Shown piece by piece: positions 1 to 8,534 of a stretch of DNA of 64,000 nucleotides (its first letter is position 1; each line of letters opens with the position of its first letter). This stretch comes from Actinomycetales bacterium Actino_02. Its GTDB lineage: Bacteria; Actinomycetota; Actinomycetes; Propionibacteriales; Propionibacteriaceae. Under the pieces are notes generated by a model, which did not search any database, was not told the DNA's origin, and worked only from the letters and a program-made list of their open reading frames with translations. The DNA is taken from contig LUYM01000016.1 of assembly GCA_001603275.1 (NCBI GenBank), positions 62,001-126,000 of the forward strand. The letters run 5' to 3'. The translations under genes and the position numbers were made by a program.

Positions 1-439
1 CGTAGGCGGCCATCCGCTTGCCGGGAAGCGCCTGCGGAATGCCGTAGGCGGAGGAGTGCGGGTTGTCCGCCGTCACCTGCCAGCGGCTTTCCTGGGTGAT
101 GATCCGGTCGTAGCAGGCGAACTCGTCCGAGCCCCAGCCGTACCAGTTCTGCATCATCTGGCTGGCAATCTCGCGCGGATCGGTGGTGCCGGGCTCATAG
201 CCCATTTCCTGCACCTTCTGCTGGTGCAGCGCCTCGAGGCTGGCATGGTGCTGCGCGATGGCGGCCTGCTCGGCTGCCAGCAGATGGGCGCGGTAGGCGG
301 CAGCCTCGCTGGTGAAGCTGACCGAGACCGCTGACGTAGCGCCGGTGTCGATGATCGGCATCGCATATGCGGGGACGCCACAGGCAAGTCCGGTTGCGGT
401 GGCTATGGCGATCACCGCTGCGCGCAACGTGCCTGGCAC
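1..439 (-). CDS. Secreted lytic-transglycosylase-like protein (partial, runs off left edge)
   Basis: About 146 codons are visible, read leftward; the 3' end lies outside the window. I place the start at GTG 439-437, preceded by a GAAAG-like ribosome site; no in-frame ATG lies upstream before a TAG at 475-473. The N-terminus has one Arg and then a hydrophobic run ending in AYA, a typical Sec signal peptide. After an Ala-rich helical stretch (roughly residues 40-85) comes W-Y-G-W-G-S-D-E-F-A-C-Y-D, then ITQESRW with the presumed catalytic Glu, and AYGIPQALPGKRMA. This resembles the C-terminal transglycosylase-like domain of actinobacterial cell-wall hydrolases that cleave peptidoglycan outside the membrane. 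The gene is divergent from menE with 117 bp between starts. The exact family and total length cannot be judged. Confidence 0.72.
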   Translation of the reverse strand, partial: MPGTLRAAVIAIATATGLACGVPAYAMPIIDTGATSAVSVSFTSEAAAYRAHLLAAEQAAIAQHHASLEALHQQKVQEMGYEPGTTDPREIASQMMQNWYGWGSDEFACYDRIITQESRWQVTADNPHSSAYGIPQALPGKRMAAY

Positions 440-556
440 AAGCCGGATTCTTTCACATGAGAGTCTCTCAGGCTACGTTCAGGCGCGCGATTTCGCGTGG
501 TGGACGCCTGGTCCGCTGGTCGGCTCGGTCCCGGGCCGCAGACTGGCTAGCCTGGG

Positions 557-1645
557 ATGGTGTTCCTGCAGGTGACCGAGGACGAACGGCTGGCCGCGGC
601 CCTGGCTGAGGCGATGGCCGGCGGCCCTCCGGTGACCCCGCAGGCGCCGCCGACGGCGATGGCTGCCGTCCGGCCGCAGCTCCCGGTGACCGAACCCGGT
701 GCGGCGGTGGTGGTGGCCACGTCCGGGTCGACCGGTGAGCCGAAGGCTGTCGTCCTGACCGGCTCCGCTCTGGAGTTCTCGGCGCGCGCCACCCACGACC
801 GACTGGGTGGACCAGGGGAGTGGGTCTGCGCGCTGCCCACCCACTACGTGGCCGGTCTGATGACCGTGGTGCGCTCGGTGGTGGCCGGCCGCGGGCTGCG
901 CTTCACCGCACCCGACCTGTCCGAGCTGCCCAGACCGGGAGAGCGCAGCTATCTTTCCCTCGTAGCCACCCAGCTGCACCGGGCGATGGCGCACCCCGGG
1001 CAACGCGACCTGCTGCGCGGCTACGCCGGAGTGCTGATCGGCGGCAGCGCCGTCCCCGACGGGTTGCGTGAACAGGCATTGGCGGCCGGCATTCCGGTGG
1101 TGACCACCTATGGGATGAGCGAGACCGCCGGCGGCTGCGTCTACGACGGCATCCCGTTGACCGGAGTCGGGGTAGAGGTGGCCGGGGAACGACTCGGCCT
1201 GCGTGGGCCGATGGCCTTCGCCGGATACCGGCTGCGTCCGGACCTCACCGCTCAGATCCTGGACGGCGATCTGGTCTGGACGAATGACCGCGGACGGATC
1301 GGTGCGGACGGCCGGCTGCAGGTGCTGGGCCGCTTCGATGACGTGGTGATCAGCGGGGGAGAGAAGGTCGACCTGGCGGCGGCTCAGCGGCTCTGTGACG
1401 AGCTGATCGCCCCGGGGGAAGCCCCCGTGGTGTTGCTGGCCGTGCCCGATGTGCAGTGGGGCGTCCGGGTGGTGGCGGTGACCACGGGCGGGTGGCAATT
1501 GGACGATCTGAACGCCCGGTTGCGGGGACGAATCGGCCGGGCCGGGCTACCCAAGGAATTGCGGCAGGTGGCCGAACTGGCGTACACATCGACGGGCAAG
1601 ATCGATCGGGCGGCCCTCATCGCCGCCTGGCAGGACGAAGGGTGA
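557..1645 (+). CDS. menE: o-Succinylbenzoate--CoA ligase MenE
   Basis: 362 residues, short for the ANL adenylating superfamily but usual for actinobacterial MenE. It activates o-succinylbenzoate with ATP and CoA in menaquinone synthesis. Visible motifs: the P-loop-like ATSGSTGEPKAV near residue 55, GVLIGGSAVP, TYGMSETAGGC with the conserved Glu, the GDLVWTNDRGR aspartate motif, the hinge GRFDDVVISGGEKV, and the C-terminal catalytic lysine in STGKIDRAAL. It is followed 2 bp later by menA and begins a menE-A-C-D run. The assignment rests on both motifs and neighbours, because ANL ligases are otherwise hard to separate. Confidence 0.9.
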   Translation: MVFLQVTEDERLAAALAEAMAGGPPVTPQAPPTAMAAVRPQLPVTEPGAAVVVATSGSTGEPKAVVLTGSALEFSARATHDRLGGPGEWVCALPTHYVAGLMTVVRSVVAGRGLRFTAPDLSELPRPGERSYLSLVATQLHRAMAHPGQRDLLRGYAGVLIGGSAVPDGLREQALAAGIPVVTTYGMSETAGGCVYDGIPLTGVGVEVAGERLGLRGPMAFAGYRLRPDLTAQILDGDLVWTNDRGRIGADGRLQVLGRFDDVVISGGEKVDLAAAQRLCDELIAPGEAPVVLLAVPDVQWGVRVVAVTTGGWQLDDLNARLRGRIGRAGLPKELRQVAELAYTSTGKIDRAALIAAWQDEG

Positions 1646-1647
1646 GC

Positions 1648-2526
1648 ATGGCCACAATCAGCGACTGGATCGAGGGCGCGCGTCCGAGGACCCTCCCGGC
1701 GGCCGTCGCTCCGGTACTGGCCGGCAGCGGCGTGGCCTGGTTCGCCGGGGGCTTCGATCCCGTGCTGGCCGGCCTGGCCCTCGTGGTCTCGCTGGCTCTG
1801 CAGCTCGGCGTCAACTACGCCAACGACTACTCCGACGGGATCCGCGGCACCGACGCCGATCGGGTCGGCCCGCTGCGCCTTGTCGGTTCCGGGCTCGTCG
1901 AGCCGCGCTGGGTGCGCGCGGCCGCGGTGAGCTGCTTCGCTGTGGCGGCGCTGGCCGGCCTGACTGCGGTCTGGATCACCGGAGACTGGTGGTTGCTCGG
2001 CGTTGGTGCGGCCGCCATCGCGGCGGCCTGGCTGTACACCGGCGGTCCACACCCGTACGGCTACCTGGGCCTGGGCGAAGTCTTCGTGTTCATCTTCTTC
2101 GGACTGGTTGCGGTCGGCGGCACCGTCTACCTGCAACTCGGATCCGTTCCACCCGCCGGCTGGTGGACCGCGATCGCCGTGGGCGCCCTGGCCTGCGCCA
2201 TCCTGGTGGCCAATAACCTGCGGGATCTGGATACTGACCGGCTGGCCGGCAAGCTGACCTTGGCCACCAAGCTCGGCGACCGTGGCACTCGGGCGTTCTT
2301 CCTGGCCCTCCTCGGGTTCTCCAGCCTGGCCGTCGTCGGAGTCGCCGCGACCAGCTCCTGGTGGGCGCTGCTGGGCATGCTGATGGCCGTCACTCTGATC
2401 GGACCGGTGATCCAGGTGGCCTCCGGCGTGCGCGGGCCGCGGCTGATCCCGGTGCTCAAGCAGACGGGTCTGGCCGAGCTGGCCTGCGCAGCCGGACTCG
2501 CGGTCGGGTTGCTGATCGCCCGCTGA
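1648..2526 (+). CDS. menA: 1,4-Dihydroxy-2-naphthoate polyprenyltransferase MenA
   Basis: 292 residues, ATG 2 bp after the menE stop. Integral-membrane UbiA-family prenyltransferase that attaches the polyprenyl chain to DHNA to give demethylmenaquinone. The first Asp-rich motif is NYANDYSDGIRGTDADR and the second is NNLRDLDTDRLAGK; both bind Mg-prenyl-diphosphate in this family. About eight hydrophobic helices alternate with short loops. It opens with WIEGARPRTLPAA, a common MenA start. The stop codon overlaps the menC start (TGATG), implying translational coupling. Confidence 0.95.
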   Translation: MATISDWIEGARPRTLPAAVAPVLAGSGVAWFAGGFDPVLAGLALVVSLALQLGVNYANDYSDGIRGTDADRVGPLRLVGSGLVEPRWVRAAAVSCFAVAALAGLTAVWITGDWWLLGVGAAAIAAAWLYTGGPHPYGYLGLGEVFVFIFFGLVAVGGTVYLQLGSVPPAGWWTAIAVGALACAILVANNLRDLDTDRLAGKLTLATKLGDRGTRAFFLALLGFSSLAVVGVAATSSWWALLGMLMAVTLIGPVIQVASGVRGPRLIPVLKQTGLAELACAAGLAVGLLIAR

Positions 2527-3473
2527 TGGACGCCGTCGCCTACGCGCTGCCATTGCGCCACCGATTCCGCGGAATCACGGTGCGACAAGGGCTGCTGCTG
2601 CGGGGCCCGCGCGGCTGGGCCGAGTGGAGCCCGTTCGCCGAGTACGGCCCGGCCGAAGCCGGCCAATGGTGGCTGGCCACCCAGGAGGCGCTCACCGAAG
2701 GCTTCCCGGCCCCGGTGCGCGACCGGGTGCCGGTGAATGTGACGATCCCCGCCGTCGACCCGGACACTGCCTACCACCTGACGGCCGGCTCGGGCTGTCA
2801 GACCGCCAAGGTCAAGATCGCCGATCCCGGCCAGTCGGCCACCGACGATCTGGCCCGAGTCGAGGCCGTCCGGGCGGCCCTGGGTCCGTCCGGGAAGGTG
2901 CGGGTGGACGCCAACGGCGCCTGGGACGTCGAGACGGCCGCCACCCGGTTGGCGCAGCTGGCCCGGGTCGGGCTGGAGTATGCCGAACAGCCGTGCGCCA
3001 GCACAGAGGAGTTGGCCGAGCTGCGGCTGCTGCTGGCCCGCCGCGGCGTGGACGTCCTCATCGCGGCCGACGAGTCGATCCGGCGCAGCGGCGACCCCGA
3101 GCGGGTGGTCGAACTGGATGCCGCCGACGTGGCCGTGCTGAAGGTGCAGCCGTTGGGCGGCGTCCGTCGTTGTCTGGAGTTGGCCGAGCGGCTCGGGCTG
3201 CCGGTGGTGGTCTCCTCGGCGCTGGAGAGCTCGCTCGGGCTGGCTGCCGGGGTGGCTCTGGCCGCGGCGCTGCCGGCGCTTCCGTTCGCCTGCGGACTGA
3301 ATACGGCGGCCATGTTCACCGCCGACGTCACCGCGACGCCGCTGATCGCCGAGCAGGGCTACCTCCCGGTTCGTCCGGTCGAGGTGGACGAGAATGGCCC
3401 CTGGCGGGCCGAGCCCGCCGTGACCGAGGATTGGCTGGACCGGCTGTCCCGAGCGAGCGGAGCAAGCCAATGA
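2526..3473 (+). CDS. menC: o-Succinylbenzoate synthase MenC
   Basis: 315 residues of the enolase superfamily; dehydrates SHCHC to o-succinylbenzoate. The acid/base and metal-binding pattern is intact: KVKI (catalytic Lys), VDANG (Asp ligand), EYAEQP (Glu ligand), AADES (Asp ligand) and VLKVQPLGG (second catalytic Lys). It is shorter than many enolase-superfamily proteins because the N-terminal capping domain is compact, as in actinobacterial MenC. It overlaps both neighbours: TGATG with menA and ATGA with menD. Confidence 0.93.
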   Translation: MDAVAYALPLRHRFRGITVRQGLLLRGPRGWAEWSPFAEYGPAEAGQWWLATQEALTEGFPAPVRDRVPVNVTIPAVDPDTAYHLTAGSGCQTAKVKIADPGQSATDDLARVEAVRAALGPSGKVRVDANGAWDVETAATRLAQLARVGLEYAEQPCASTEELAELRLLLARRGVDVLIAADESIRRSGDPERVVELDAADVAVLKVQPLGGVRRCLELAERLGLPVVVSSALESSLGLAAGVALAAALPALPFACGLNTAAMFTADVTATPLIAEQGYLPVRPVEVDENGPWRAEPAVTEDWLDRLSRASGASQ

Positions 3474-5101
3474 GTGACTCCTACGCCTGCGCGGAGGCGG
3501 TGCTGGCCCAGTTGGTTGCCCAGGGGGTGCGCGAGGTCGTCCTGTGCCCTGGCTCCCGCAGCGCCCCGCTGGCTCTGGTCGCGCACGCCGCCGACCGGGC
3601 CGGTGCGATCCGGCTGCACGTCCGGGTGGATGAGCGGACGGCCGGCTTCCTGGCTCTCGGCTTGGCCAAGGCCGACGGTCGTCCGGCCGCGGTGATCACC
3701 ACCTCGGGGACCGCGGTGGCGAATCTGATGCCGGCCGTGATGGAGGCCCACCATTCGGCGGTTCCCCTGGTCGTGGTCTCCGCGGATCGTCCGGCCGCGC
3801 TGGTCGGCTTCGGAGCCAACCAGACCACCGAGCAGAGCGACCTCTTCGCCGGCTTCGTCCGCTATCGAGCCCGGGTGGCCTCGAGCGCGCCGCCCGCCTC
3901 CTGGCGAGCCCAGACAGCGCGGGCTGTGGTGCTGGCCACCGGTGCCCGCGGGGCGGATCCCGGTCCGGTTCAGCTGAACCTCGAACTCGGCGTGCCCTTG
4001 GTGCCGTCCGGCGGTCCGCGAGCCTGGCCGGCAACCCTGCCCGAACCGCTTCTGGCACCGGCCACGCGGAGCGTCCAGCCGGTGCTGCTGCCCGGAACTC
4101 CGCGCACGGTGGTGCTCGTCGGCGACGCCCCGCCGGCTGTCGGCTCCGCCGCCCGAGCCCTGGCCGAGACAGCCGGGTTGCCGTTGCTGGCCGAGCCGTC
4201 CAGCAATGCCCGGTCCGGACTGAATGCGATCAGCAGCTACCGGCTGGTGTTGGGCACCGCGCTGGGGGCAGCGATCCAGCGGGTGCTGGTATTCGGGCGT
4301 CCGACCTTGTCCCGCCCGGTGAACGCGCTCCTGGCCCGGGAGGACGTGGAGGTGGTCATCGTCAGTGATCGATCGGCCTTCCCCGATCCCGGCTGGCGGG
4401 CCCGGCTGGTGGCCGCGGCCGTCCGCGTCGAAGCGGGGGCCCCGGACTGGCTGGCCGCTTGGCAGGCCGCCGATCAGGCCTGGCGGGCGCATCTGGACGC
4501 CACTGTGGCTGAGGGCGACGGCCTCACCGGGCCGGAACTGGCTGCTCGGGTCTGGGCCGCGATTCCCAGCGATGCACTGGCCATTCTGGCCAGTTCCAAC
4601 CCGGTTCGGGATGCCGACCTGGCTCCGATCCGCGCCGACGCGCCGCCCAGCTACGCCAATCGCGGCCTGAGCGGCATCGACGGGACGATCTCGACGGCGA
4701 TCGGCTTGTGCCTGGCCGCCGGACGCCCGGGCGTCCTGCTGTGTGGCGACCTGGCCTTCACCCACGATGTCGGCGGTTTGGCCATTGGTCCGGACGAGCC
4801 TCGTCCGGACCTGCGCATCGTGGTGGCCGACGACGGTGGCGGCAGCATCTTCGCGACTCTGGAATACGGCGCCCCTGCGTTTGCCGACCCCTTCGAGCGG
4901 GTGTTCTCCACCCCGACCGGACTGGACCCGGTCGCGCTAGCCGCCGGCTACCGGCTGCCGGCCCGCCGGGTGACCCCCGACGAGCTGGATTCGGCCCTGC
5001 AGGCGCCGATCTCCGGCTTGGAGGTGCTCGTGGTGGGGCTCGATCGGTCAGATCGCGCCGAGTTGGAGGCACGGCTGGCTGCCGGGCCGTCCGCCGGCTA
5101 G
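3470..5101 (+). CDS. menD: 2-Succinyl-5-enolpyruvyl-6-hydroxy-3-cyclohexene-1-carboxylate synthase MenD
   Basis: 543 residues, usual for this thiamine-diphosphate enzyme, which joins isochorismate and 2-oxoglutarate in the first committed step of menaquinone synthesis. The N-terminal Pyr domain has CPGSRSAPL, DERTAGFLALG with the cofactor-activating Glu, TTSGTAVANLMPAVMEA and GANQTTEQ. The C-terminal PP domain has ANRGLSGIDGTISTAIG, the GDLAFTHDVGG metal/diphosphate motif and DDGGGSIF. The start ATG 3470 overlaps the menC stop. A large open frame upstream in the same frame is a shadow of menC and not part of this protein. Confidence 0.96.
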   Translation: MSDSYACAEAVLAQLVAQGVREVVLCPGSRSAPLALVAHAADRAGAIRLHVRVDERTAGFLALGLAKADGRPAAVITTSGTAVANLMPAVMEAHHSAVPLVVVSADRPAALVGFGANQTTEQSDLFAGFVRYRARVASSAPPASWRAQTARAVVLATGARGADPGPVQLNLELGVPLVPSGGPRAWPATLPEPLLAPATRSVQPVLLPGTPRTVVLVGDAPPAVGSAARALAETAGLPLLAEPSSNARSGLNAISSYRLVLGTALGAAIQRVLVFGRPTLSRPVNALLAREDVEVVIVSDRSAFPDPGWRARLVAAAVRVEAGAPDWLAAWQAADQAWRAHLDATVAEGDGLTGPELAARVWAAIPSDALAILASSNPVRDADLAPIRADAPPSYANRGLSGIDGTISTAIGLCLAAGRPGVLLCGDLAFTHDVGGLAIGPDEPRPDLRIVVADDGGGSIFATLEYGAPAFADPFERVFSTPTGLDPVALAAGYRLPARRVTPDELDSALQAPISGLEVLVVGLDRSDRAELEARLAAGPSAG

Positions 5102-5104
5102 CCG

Positions 5105-5851
5105 ATGGAGCTGATCGCCGCGGCGCTGGCCGGGATTCCGGGATGGGCGTGGTTGGTGCTGATCGCCGCCGCACTCCTGGTCGGCTTCGGCAAGACGGCC
5201 ATTGGCGGAGTGGTGATGATCGCCGTGGTGCTGGCGGCCATGGTGCTGCCCACCAAGGAGTCGACCGGCTTCATGCTGCTGATGCTGCTCACCGGCGACG
5301 TGGTTGCGGTGTGGACGTACCGCAGGAATGTCGACTGGCGGCTGATCGGACGGTTGGTGCTGCCGATCCTGGTCGGCATCGCCGCCGGAGCCGGCTTCTT
5401 GTCCTGGGTGGACGACCTGGTCCTGAAGCGGACGATCGGGGTGATCGTGCTGGTTCTGCTGGTCGCCGGATTCTGGCCGGACAAGTTGGCCGCCGATCGG
5501 CCCTGGGTCGGGCGCGGCTACGGAGCCCTGGCCGGGTTCACCACGATGGTGGCCAATGCCGGCGGCTCGCCGATGAGCCTCTATCTGCTGGCCGCGAAGT
5601 ACGACAAGTGGCGCTTCCTCGGCACCACCTCATGGCTGTTCTTCGCCATCAACCTCACCAAGTTGCCGGTCTCGATCGGCTTGGGCCTGATCGAGCCACG
5701 CACCGCGGTGTTGGCCGCGGCGATGGTGCCGGTGGTGTTGCTGGGCACCTGGCTGGGCCGGCTCACCATCGCTCGCATCGATCAGGTGACCTTCGACCGG
5801 CTGATCACTGCCTTCGTGGCCCTGGCCGGGCTGTGGCTGCTGCTGGGCTGA
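5105..5851 (+). CDS. TauE/SafE-family membrane permease
   Basis: 248 residues, nearly all hydrophobic, with about seven to eight predicted membrane segments and two homologous halves typical of the TauE/SafE (DUF81) family. Members export or import sulfite, sulfoacetate or other small organic anions; the substrate here is unknown. The phrase FGKTAIGGVVMIAVV near residue 25 and NAGGSPMSLYLLA in the second half are the family-type Gly-rich repeats. It follows menD by 3 bp and so may be co-transcribed with the menaquinone genes, but nothing in the protein links it to quinone synthesis. It converges on the RecB-like gene with 16 bp between. Confidence 0.8.
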   Translation: MELIAAALAGIPGWAWLVLIAAALLVGFGKTAIGGVVMIAVVLAAMVLPTKESTGFMLLMLLTGDVVAVWTYRRNVDWRLIGRLVLPILVGIAAGAGFLSWVDDLVLKRTIGVIVLVLLVAGFWPDKLAADRPWVGRGYGALAGFTTMVANAGGSPMSLYLLAAKYDKWRFLGTTSWLFFAINLTKLPVSIGLGLIEPRTAVLAAAMVPVVLLGTWLGRLTIARIDQVTFDRLITAFVALAGLWLLLG

Positions 5852-5867
5852 GCCCGGGCGAGCGGGG

Positions 5868-7538
5868 CTAGCTCTCGTCGAGCTGGCGCAGCCAGCGACG
5901 CAGTGCCCAGGTAGCCCGAACGTCGTCCTCGTTGTAGTCGAGGACGCGCTGGGTGGCCTGCTCTCGGGCCTCAGGGTCCTCCCCGTGGACGGCCTCATCG
6001 AACCAGATCATGCTGTTCAGGCCGCCCGGATCATCATCGCGCCAGTGGAAGCCGGCGCCGGCGGAGGCCACGACCTTCAGGCCGAGCCCGTTCGCTCCGA
6101 AGAAGTGGGCGCGGACCAGGGCGAACAAGTCGATGAAGTGCTCGCGGGCGTAGGCATTGGCCCACTCCAAGACTTCGTCGCCGGGCCGGGTCAGCCGCTG
6201 CAGCCGGATCAACTCGTAATCGGAGTAGTGGAAGACCAGTGAGCTGCGTCCGTCCACGATCTCGCGCAGCCATCTCATCGCCGAGCGAGCCAGCTCCTGC
6301 TCCTGATCCTCATCCAGATCTTCGAAGCCGGCGAAGCTGCGGTAGTACGGCTCGTGGGCGCCATCGTCGACCCAGAAGCCCCACAGGTAGACCCGGTCGT
6401 CCCGGGAGGTCTCGATGTCGACGTCGATCTCCAGCTCGGCGCGCGGCAGCTCGATGGGCCCGCTGGTGAGCCGATCCAGCTGGCGTCCGTGGTGGAGCAG
6501 CCGTGAGCGCCGCTGGGCTAGCCGGATTCGATCCTCGGCGCCGAACCGATGCTGGACCTGCGGCAGGTAGTCGGGCAGCAGGGCCTCCAGGTCGGCGACG
6601 GCCAGGTCGCGGACCGTGGTGATGCCGGCGCCGCGCAGCACGCTGATCTCATGGGCGTCCAGCGGCGATTTGCTGATCCGCAGGCTCAGATCGTCGTCGT
6701 CGAGTTGCGGGCGACAGGTCGTCCACCAGACGCAGTAGCTGCACTCGTGGTTCACCACTGGTGCCAGCAGCGGCGGATCGTCGGGGGCGGCCGCCGCGGC
6801 GGTCTCGGCCAGCCGTACCCGCTCGGCGAACTCGACGTCGTAGCGCTCCAACGCGCTCACCGAACGGGGTCCGTCGCTGGTGGTGGCCAAGGCCGGCGGG
6901 GCCGGGACGCGGGCCTCGGTGAGATCCAGCCAGGCAACCAGTGGGCCATCGCCGCAGGTCACCTCATTGCCCACGACGATGCCGGTAGGGCCGCTCACAG
7001 CCGCGTGACCCGAGCTCTCCAGCAGCCGCCACAGATGCGCGAGTTGGACGGCATTGGCCCAACGCCAATGCCAGCGATACCGCCAGCCGGTACCGGTGCG
7101 CCGGTCAGTGATGTGGTCGAGGGTCGAATAGCTGAACGGCTGATCGTCCTTGCGGGAGTCGACGATGCGCTGGAACTTGAAAGTGCCCGGAACGTAGCCG
7201 CCGGCCGGGTCGCGGACCAGCAACTCCGGACGTCCCTGCCGATGGCCGGCCCAGTCGCGGGGCAGCAGGCCGCCGATGATCACCTCGGCGCCGGCCTCCA
7301 TGGCCGCCAGGCAGGCCTCCTCGGCGGCCTCGCTGCCGCTCGCATCGCTGCCGCGTAGGTCGACGACCTCAGTGGCGCCCGCGATCAGTCGGGCGATCGC
7401 CGCGGCGCTGAACTCCGCCGCTCCGGGCAGCCGGGGGATGGTGATGGGTTCACTGGAGCGCACCATTCCCGGATGGAAATGGTGGTGCGTCTTGACCGGA
7501 CAACTCCTAGCCGCGTACGCGTCGAGGGTGAAATCCAT
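5868..7538 (-). CDS. TM0106-family RecB-like nuclease with RNase H-like domain
   Basis: 556 residues. The N-terminal half resembles a PD-(D/E)XK RecB-type nuclease domain, with an early Cys in AARSCPVKTHHHF and a later CSYCVWWTTC cluster near residue 260; together these can ligate an Fe-S cluster as in AddB/Cas4-type nucleases. GAEVIIGGLL and ELLVRDPAG lie in the nuclease core. The C-terminal part has an RNase H-like/RNase_H_2 fold: IDVDIETS with acidic residues, YLWGFWVDDG, VFHYSDYE, and the closing YNEDDVRATWALRRWL. The start overlaps the menG stop (TGATG), so the two are probably one transcript. The biochemical substrate of this family is not established as far as I know. Confidence 0.78.
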   Translation of the reverse strand: MDFTLDAYAARSCPVKTHHHFHPGMVRSSEPITIPRLPGAAEFSAAAIARLIAGATEVVDLRGSDASGSEAAEEACLAAMEAGAEVIIGGLLPRDWAGHRQGRPELLVRDPAGGYVPGTFKFQRIVDSRKDDQPFSYSTLDHITDRRTGTGWRYRWHWRWANAVQLAHLWRLLESSGHAAVSGPTGIVVGNEVTCGDGPLVAWLDLTEARVPAPPALATTSDGPRSVSALERYDVEFAERVRLAETAAAAAPDDPPLLAPVVNHECSYCVWWTTCRPQLDDDDLSLRISKSPLDAHEISVLRGAGITTVRDLAVADLEALLPDYLPQVQHRFGAEDRIRLAQRRSRLLHHGRQLDRLTSGPIELPRAELEIDVDIETSRDDRVYLWGFWVDDGAHEPYYRSFAGFEDLDEDQEQELARSAMRWLREIVDGRSSLVFHYSDYELIRLQRLTRPGDEVLEWANAYAREHFIDLFALVRAHFFGANGLGLKVVASAGAGFHWRDDDPGGLNSMIWFDEAVHGEDPEAREQATQRVLDYNEDDVRATWALRRWLRQLDES

Positions 7539-8272
7539 CAGGCATGCGCCCGGTGCAGGGCAACGATCCCGCCGGTGAGGTTCTTCCAGCCGACACCGCG
7601 CCAGCCGGCGGCGTGCATCAGATCAGCCAGGGCGTGCTGGTCGGGCCAGGCCAGGATTGACTCGGCCAGATAGTCGTAGGCAACCGGGTTGGACGATGCC
7701 AGGCCGGCCACCTTCGGCAGCACCTGACCGAGGTAAGCGCGATAGGTGGTCCGCAGCGGCGTCCACACCGGGGTGGAGAACTCGCAGATGACGATTCGTC
7801 CGCCGGGGCGGGTCACCCGGTGCAACTCGGCCAGCGCGGCCGGAACGTCCTCGACGTTGCGCAGCCCGAAGCTGATCGTCACAGCATCGAAAGCGTCGTC
7901 GGCGAACGGCAGCCTGAGCGCGTCGGCGTTGACGAAGGTCAGCTCAGGAACCCGCTTCTTTCCGACGACCAGCATGCCCTCGCTGAGGTCGGCGGCCACC
8001 ACGACTGCTCCGGCTTTGGCGAACGGACGGCTGGACGTGCCGGTGCCAGCGGCCAGATCGAGCACGGTCTCACCGGGCAGGGCACCGACTGCTGCGACCG
8101 TCTGGGTACGCCAGAAACGATCCTGACCCAGGGAGAGCAGATCGTTCACCACGTCGTAGCGCGGGGCCACCTCGTCGAACATTCGGGCGACTTCGGCCCG
8201 CTTTCGCAACAGATCGGCCCGGACCTGGTTCGCTGCATGCACGTCCCATAGCCTGCCACGCCTCACCGACAT
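7538..8272 (-). CDS. menG: Demethylmenaquinone methyltransferase MenG (UbiE family)
   Basis: Class I SAM methyltransferase that performs the C-methylation of demethylmenaquinone. Motifs: [21 protein letters not shown], the SAM-binding [11 protein letters not shown], the acidic [21 protein letters not shown], and the C-terminal [13 protein letters not shown]. The ATG at 8272 gives 244 residues; an in-frame GTG at 8242-8240 gives 234 and fits the usual MenG N-terminus better, so the true start is uncertain. It lies on the opposite strand to the other men genes but within 3 kb of menD. Confidence 0.93.
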   Translation of the reverse strand: MSVRRGRLWDVHAANQVRADLLRKRAEVARMFDEVAPRYDVVNDLLSLGQDRFWRTQTVAAVGALPGETVLDLAAGTGTSSRPFAKAGAVVVAADLSEGMLVVGKKRVPELTFVNADALRLPFADDAFDAVTISFGLRNVEDVPAALAELHRVTRPGGRIVICEFSTPVWTPLRTTYRAYLGQVLPKVAGLASSNPVAYDYLAESILAWPDQHALADLMHAAGWRGVGWKNLTGGIVALHRAHA

Positions 8273-8300
8273 GATGCCTATCGGGCCCGCTGGCGGGCAC

Positions 8301-8362
8301 GTTTCGCGACGGGAATCGTGCTCTGACGGGCCGCTGTCGCCTCGATTCCGGCCTGCGCGAAA
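8301..8362. repeat. Imperfect intergenic hairpin upstream of menG
   Basis: Left arm TTTCGCG (8302-8308) plus GGAATCG (8312-8318) pairs with CGATTCC (8343-8349) plus CGCGAAA (8356-8362), separated by small internal bulges and a loop of about 24 nt. It lies in the 262-bp gap between the divergent menG and ABC-transporter genes and has no T-run on either strand, so it does not look like a simple terminator. Confidence 0.55.
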
Positions 8363-8369
8363 GACGCCC

Positions 8370-8452
8370 CGCTACCGGTACTGGCGCCCTGCTACCCGTG
8401 CAGCGGTAGCTCGGCGACGCAACGGGTAGCGAGGCGCGTTGGACCGGTAGCG
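8370..8452. repeat. Nested inverted repeat built from GCTACC/GGTAGC boxes
   Basis: CGCTACCGGT (8370-8379) is the exact reverse complement of 8443-8452, and GCTACCCGT (8391-8399) of 8422-8430; both are centred near 8411. Five base pairs between the two arms (8384-8388 with 8433-8437) extend the stem. GCTACC starts at 8371 and 8391, and GGTAGC at 8405, 8425 and 8446, giving a spacing of about 20-21 bp (two helical turns) on each side. The segment could be an array of binding sites or an 80-nt RNA hairpin. The rest of the gap (8453-8534) shows only the GGGAG ribosome site of the next gene. Confidence 0.7.
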
Positions 8453-8534
8453 CGGCGGGGGATCGGGGTGCAGGTGGACCGGCGTCGGCGGTCGGTGGAC
8501 GAATGGGCTTGGCGGATGCGGGAGAATCATCGAC

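Noticed and set aside
1-439. c-di-AMP (ydaO-type) riboswitch upstream of the transglycosylase-like gene
   Set aside because: Such riboswitches precede many actinobacterial cell-wall hydrolases, but only 117 bp separate this start from menE and I see none of the conserved core.
2624-3469. N-terminal extension of the menD frame across menC
   Set aside because: Arg/Gly-rich shadow of menC; the conserved MenD N-terminus starts at ATG 3470.
8370-8452. CRISPR array
   Set aside because: The boxes are only 6-10 bp, occur in both orientations and have no unique spacers of regular length.
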